Part shown: piece after piece, positions 59,914 to 64,000 of the stretch | How positions within the stretch are numbered: position 1 is the first letter of the stretch | Layout: the number at the start of each line of letters is the position of its first letter | Assembly: GCA_930367205.1 (NCBI GenBank) | Contig: OV884011.1 | Coordinates: 107,561,139 to 107,625,138 of the forward strand | Length of the DNA: 64,000 nucleotides | DNA from: Acanthosoma haemorrhoidale | Lineage: Eukaryota; Arthropoda; Insecta; Hemiptera; Acanthosomatidae | Direction: 5' to 3' | Made by a program: the position numbers and the translations under genes | The notes under the pieces: generated by a model | Seen by the model: the letters and a program-made list of their open reading frames with translations, nothing else | What the model was told of the DNA's origin: nothing | Database searches by the model: none

Positions 59914-61139
59914 TACCTCCTGGCATCCCGAGCTCATCAATAACAACAATGGAACATATTGAATCAATAAATGACGATACTTCGTTGATGAAGCAAGACA
60001 GGATGATGAGCCAGTATCATCAATTATCATCAGCGGACATTAAACACTGGAACCCATTACCATTATACTGGTGTCCAGTTAGCCGCAAGACGACAAGAGA
60101 GTTGGCTGGTAGCCAATGAGACAGTGGACTGGTTGTTTGAATTAGTGCTTCAGGTCTTCGTCACTCCACACTGAGGACCCTGTTCTCTATTTCAGAGCTG
60201 GTCATAACTCTTGAGAGATAGTACTTCTTGTTGTTTTTTTTAGTGCTGAGGCCAAACTTTTATTCAGATACAGGGTGATAATTGATAATTGGGTAGTCAG
60301 TTCAAATCTCCACATAAAATTCATCTTTAGAGAACAACCAGATTACTCTCCATTGCCAGGACAGGCGGGTGCCTGGGAAGACAGACAGGCGAACAAGTGA
60401 AACTATCCTTTTTTGTCGACCTGGAGGTAAGCAGCGGTTTTTTTTGGCATTAGGTTTAGGCTCTTCCTTCGACGAGTACAGAGTTCTGACCTTTATCAGA
60501 GCAACACGTGGTGTACTATTGGTGGAAGTTTTAGATATTAAAGTATTGTCAGATATCGGAAGTTTCTAATACTTTTTTAATACTCACCTCCTTGCTTCCT
60601 AAAACATATTATCTACCTAATGGTTTTCAAAGTAGAAGATTAATCTTGAGCATCAGCCATTGAGGTATGCGATTTAGTTATACCTATTTGAGCTATGCCT
60701 GTTTTATCGTTGCATTGCTTGGCGAAATTAACTCCTATACTAGTGGATGTGCAAGCTGCCAAAAGCGCTTGTATATAAGCGTTGGGAAGACCAACTGTTG
60801 TTTTATAATTCACGAAAATATGGTTTATTAATGCACTAAAAATAAAAATATGTTAGAGAACCCTTTTAAAAAAATTAAAAAAAAAAAGGCGTAAAAAGTG
60901 AATTATAATTCGTGGAGACGACTGGGTAATCTGGATCGGAACAAAGACGGGCGGCATTGGGTGAAGCAATGGAAACACCGGTGGAATTTGTAATCCACTA
61001 TGACCAGAGCTTTCACCGCTCACCGGGCCTGTTGTCACAGTGAGCCAATATAATCCATTTCAGCCGCAATCACTTAGCTCATCTCGGCATCTACACTACC
61101 CCACAAAAGTAGTGGTGCGCTTAGAAAAAATTCAAATGT

Positions 61140-61400
61140 ATTTTGATTTCTTGTGAAACCGATTTGGCAAAAGGTCGTTTTTTTGTTTTTTTTTTAAAAT
61201 TTAAAAAATGGTTTTGACATTCGAGCAAGTAGCCCGTGTTGTTGCTTTAGTGGAAGACGGACGAAGCCTAAGTTATGCAACCAGGGTTTACATAAAACAA
61301 CTGTTCGGAGGGAAATTACACATTACCGAGAGACAGAGCTAAAAGATGGCCGGCTTATAGTACTAGGCACGCTTCAGAATCGGTTTAAAATCCATCTGAG
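61140..61400 (+). pseudogene. Tc1-like transposon, 5' arm facing right
   Basis: It contains ATTTGGCAAAAGGTCGTTTT and then an ATG at 61208 opening MVLTFEQVARVVALVEDGRS, the N-terminal DNA-binding segment of a Tc1/mariner-type transposase. The frame stops at 61340-61342 after 44 codons and has lost a segment relative to the family. It is a broken copy and the mirror partner of 61401-62031. Confidence 0.75.
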
Positions 61401-62031
61401 TTTAACTTTTTCACAACCCTCTTCGACATTATTGACCAGAGAACATCGTAGAACCCCTAGCCTTTGGTAAAATCCCATCCGTCCATCTGGTGTACAAAGA
61501 GAGAACCGTCACTCATCTGAATACAGCACGCATGGATTGCACAAACGGAGCAATTGATTCATTAAGTCCTCATAAGATGTTCCTGAGGAAATTCCAAGCG
61601 AGCTCAACGATGTTCTCTAGGTAACAATGGGCCTGATGCTGATCTTTGAGGGTTTAAATTCACTTCAGTAAATCTTCACCTTCATCTGCACACCTTGCTA
61701 CTCTCATAGTTGTACGCAGAAGTTTAGCAGTCCCAACAGCAGTGTAAAACAGATTCCGAAGTGTGTCTAGTACAATCAGCTGGTCATTTCTAGTCTCTAC
61801 CAATCGTGGCCGTCTGCCTCTGTCTCTCGCTAATGTGTAATTGCTCTCCGGACAGTAGTTTTAGGTAAATCCAATGCACACATGCTGGATAGCTTAGGTT
61901 TCGTCCGTCTTCGACTAAAGCAACAACACGGGCTACTTGCTCGACTGTTAAAACCATTTTTTAAATGAAAAAAACGACCTTTTGCCAAATCAGTTTCACT
62001 AGAAATCAAAATTTCTGTATAATTTTTTTAA
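61401..62031 (-). pseudogene. Tc1-like transposon, longer arm facing left
   Basis: On the minus strand the ATG at 61957-61955 opens MVLTVEQVARVVALVEDGRN. After a frame shift it continues PRLVETRNDQLIVLDTLRN, the part after the GRPR-like linker in Tc1-type transposases. It ends in a stop, with further weak fragments (FPQEHL..., FVHQMDGWDF) towards the catalytic domain. The terminal 150 bases are an inverted match to the left arm. Several stops and shifts make it inactive. Confidence 0.75.
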
Positions 62032-62035
62032 ACTT

Positions 62036-62190
62036 CGCATGTGGATTTGGGAGGTCTCTGGGCTGTCTTTAAATATTGTATAAATGAGCGAGTGAATGAT
62101 GAACTGTAAATATGGTATGAATGAGAGCATTTATCTTAATTACTTATTGCCTTATAAAAGGCAGATTGTAATTATAGCACAATAAAGGAA
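62036..62190 (+). mobile_element. LINE tail, copy F
   Basis: GTGGATTTGGGAGGTCTCTG, TAAATGAGCGAGTGAATGAT, AGGCAGATTGTAATTATAGC, ACAATAAAGG: the same tail as copies A-E. It abuts the Tc1-like right arm, so the DNA transposon probably jumped into this LINE copy or the reverse. Confidence 0.75.
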
Positions 62191-63013
62191 TAATTTTTAT
62201 AAATATTTATTAGGCGTTTATTCCATTTTTAGATATAGCCCTTTCACCGAAAACTTTTAATATTAATTAAAAAATAATTGGAAGTAAATATCTGAATTTT
62301 TTCAAGTGAGTTACTTTTTTTTTGTAGGGCAATGTATTTGTCTCATGTGAAGAGTCTCGGGTAAGAGTTCCGCGATTCGGGGGAGTATCACGAGAACTGT
62401 TCGTAATTCAGAGATCGCTTTATGAATGACAAATGAAGTTGGCGATGAATATTAAACAAAAAATACTCAGGAAGCTGCCAGCTAAACACTTCAAATAGTT
62501 TTAAACTTGAACACGGTACTAATTATAAGTCTAATTGGTCTGAGATAATAATTTCAACACAAGGATATGTTGCAGTAACTAGGAGTAGTGAGTGCTATTG
62601 ATCACTTCATTTTAGTGAATGCTGAGTATAAAGACGTAAATGTTACTAGTGTAGCCATGGATCAGTTGCCTTTGCATTTGGTAGCTCCATTCCATTCCCA
62701 ATGGATCTCATTTTTTCTTATAATGAAAAGTATCTAATTATATCAATTATCGATTCATCCGCCGGAGACACATTAAGTTTTTTGACTCGTTGCAGCACCT
62801 GACAAATCCAGTGTTTAACACTATGACACCACCACCCCTCCCGCATCGATGGCAACAGACTGTCGGGGAAAAATTAGGATAAGAATTAATATGTAAGTTA
62901 GTTTTAAGGTTGATCAAAAAGGTGAGCCCCATCACCTTATTAGTCAGTTTAGTCAAGTCACGTATAATGTATATCATTATGCTTGTTTATTCGATTATAT
63001 AATTTCTATAAAA

Positions 63014-63262
63014 TAACAAAACCTGTATATAATGTAGTGATGCTACAGGAAATACAGAATAATTTGTAAATGGATTCACTCGAGGATCTATAATTGTATA
63101 TAGTTGTCTGTAAGTTTAAAGGGGCTATAAAGAGGGAAAAAAAAAAAAAAAAAAAAAAAAAATTATCGATTCACCTGAGGATCTATAATTGTATATAATT
63201 ATCTGTAATCTGTATAATTATTATAATCTGTAAATTTAAAGGGGCTATGAACAAAAAAATTA
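63014..63262 (+). mobile_element. Retroelement family U tails, copies 1 and 2 in tandem
   Basis: Copy 1 (63014-63136) runs AACAAAACCTGTATATAATG ... ATGCTACAGGAAATACAGAA ... CGAGGATCTATAATTGTATA ... TTTAAAGGGGCTATAAAG and ends in 26 A (63137-63162). Copy 2 (63163-63262) repeats only the last part, from GATTCACCTGAGGATC to AAGGGGCTATGAAC. The arrangement suggests a second tail primed within or beside the A-tract of the first. Confidence 0.7.
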
Positions 63263-64000
63263 TGAACGAAATTATATTTTTCATGGTATATAAATTAAAA
63301 TTGAAGGTGCTGGTGGCAGTGAAGGAACTATATAAGTCGGTTTTATCAGTTATCAAACCATAGCGAAAACCTATTGGGAGTTTTTGACAAAAAAAAATAG
63401 CCTTTTAACCTCATGAGGCTAACTAATATAATTTAGAACTAAACTGGTCAGGATAAGTTAACTTGCAGAGCCCCAAACTAGTGAATGCTGATATGCGTGG
63501 TGGTCTATAACTTTTGCCAATTTGTTTTAGCGGATCACAAAAATTAGTGGTCATAGTAAAATACCTCAAAATGACAATATTCTTTGTACATATCACGTAC
63601 CTGCAATAAAAACTTCCAGCTAGAAATTAAAAAAGAAACAAAGAGATGACTTTGCTCTGAATACCAAGTACGTATTATACAAAACATTTACAGTTTAGTT
63701 TCTTGTCTGTTTAGCATCATTGAAGCGTGAAATGAAGCTAAAATAAAACATATCACGCCTCTACAAAAAATAAAGATTGAGTTAGAGCTGTGAACGATTT
63801 TATTGGAAGTTTTATTAACTTTTTTTATGGTAGTTTAAAAATACAAAAAATAATTTTTATTTTGTTTTATTGAGATGGCAAGACAACAGTTTAACACCCT
63901 ATGACGAATCTTGGATAAAAATATAGCGTGTTTCAAGTCATCTCAACGTCAAATTGAGTCTCCATGTTAAATTTCTTGTTTTTGGGTCAACATACTTACA

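Larger units (their letters stand above)
45853..64000. other. Upstream flank or 5' intron of the elongase gene; no named gene
   Basis: It contains the Helitron relic (48.0 kb), two TA repeats, the 46-bp hairpin (49.6 kb), mariner termini (57.1 and 59.9 kb), a possible exon (58.7-59.2 kb), the Tc1-like pair (61.1-62.0 kb), LINE tail F (62.0 kb) and family U tails (63.0 kb). The elongase promoter and leader exon should lie here or beyond but were not recognised. The remainder (45.9-47.9, 50.0-57.0 and 60.0-61.1 kb) shows only chance open frames. Confidence 0.5.

Overview
The window is AT-rich eukaryotic DNA and almost certainly comes from an insect. The evidence is long GT-AG introns, many decayed transposable elements, and one recognisable insect-type fatty-acid elongase gene. 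I cannot name the species. A hemipteran-like genome with many interspersed repeats is a guess from general texture only.

One gene can be reconstructed with confidence. It is an ELOVL-family very-long-chain fatty-acid elongase of the ELOVL1/7 (insect AAEL008004/CG31523-like) type on the minus strand. Eight coding exons lie between 45808 (ATG) and 3863 (stop). All seven introns are GT-AG and all exon phases agree. The coding length is 987 bases, for a 328-residue protein with the HxxHH box, the KxxExxDT, NTFVH and QxxQ-type motifs, and an Asn/Gly/Ser-rich tail. Intron 2 is about 19 kb and intron 1 about 9.5 kb. The first coding exon opens with a splice acceptor and 44 bases of 5' leader, so the promoter and at least one non-coding exon lie further upstream (45.9 kb or beyond) and were not located.

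The introns and the upstream flank are filled with transposon debris. (a) There are two solo LTRs of one retrotransposon family, each with a perfect 5-bp target duplication (15334-16194 and 27825-28598). (b) A jockey-like LINE has one copy with decayed reverse-transcriptase coding (30880-31530) and several tail-only copies. One of these is joined to a tRNA-like head and looks like a SINE that borrows the LINE tail (43164-43575). (c) A second poly-A retroelement family has copies at 12.2, 12.5, 13.8, 18.7, 18.8 and 33.3 kb. (d) A third tail family lies at 13.7, 31.7 and 63.0 kb, and the copy at 31.7 kb is interrupted by the LINE. (e) A 268-bp hAT-type element has an 8-bp target duplication (22457-22724). 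(f) A 1.46-kb unit has 325-bp near-perfect inverted arms around a CCHC zinc-knuckle fragment (29058-30519). (g) There are a head-to-head Tc1-like pair (61.1-62.0 kb), mariner-type termini (57.1 and 59.9 kb), and a Helitron helicase relic (48.0-48.2 kb).

The right part (45.9-64 kb) has no gene I can name. It has one 141-codon open stretch at 58738-59163 that looks like a possible terminal exon, with a stop and then AATAAA 38 bases later. No CRISPR, operon, rRNA or intact tRNA gene was seen. I found no convincing new multi-gene system. The most unusual structures are the 325-bp inverted-arm unit, the candidate SINE/LINE pair, and a 46-bp perfect hairpin next to a TA repeat.
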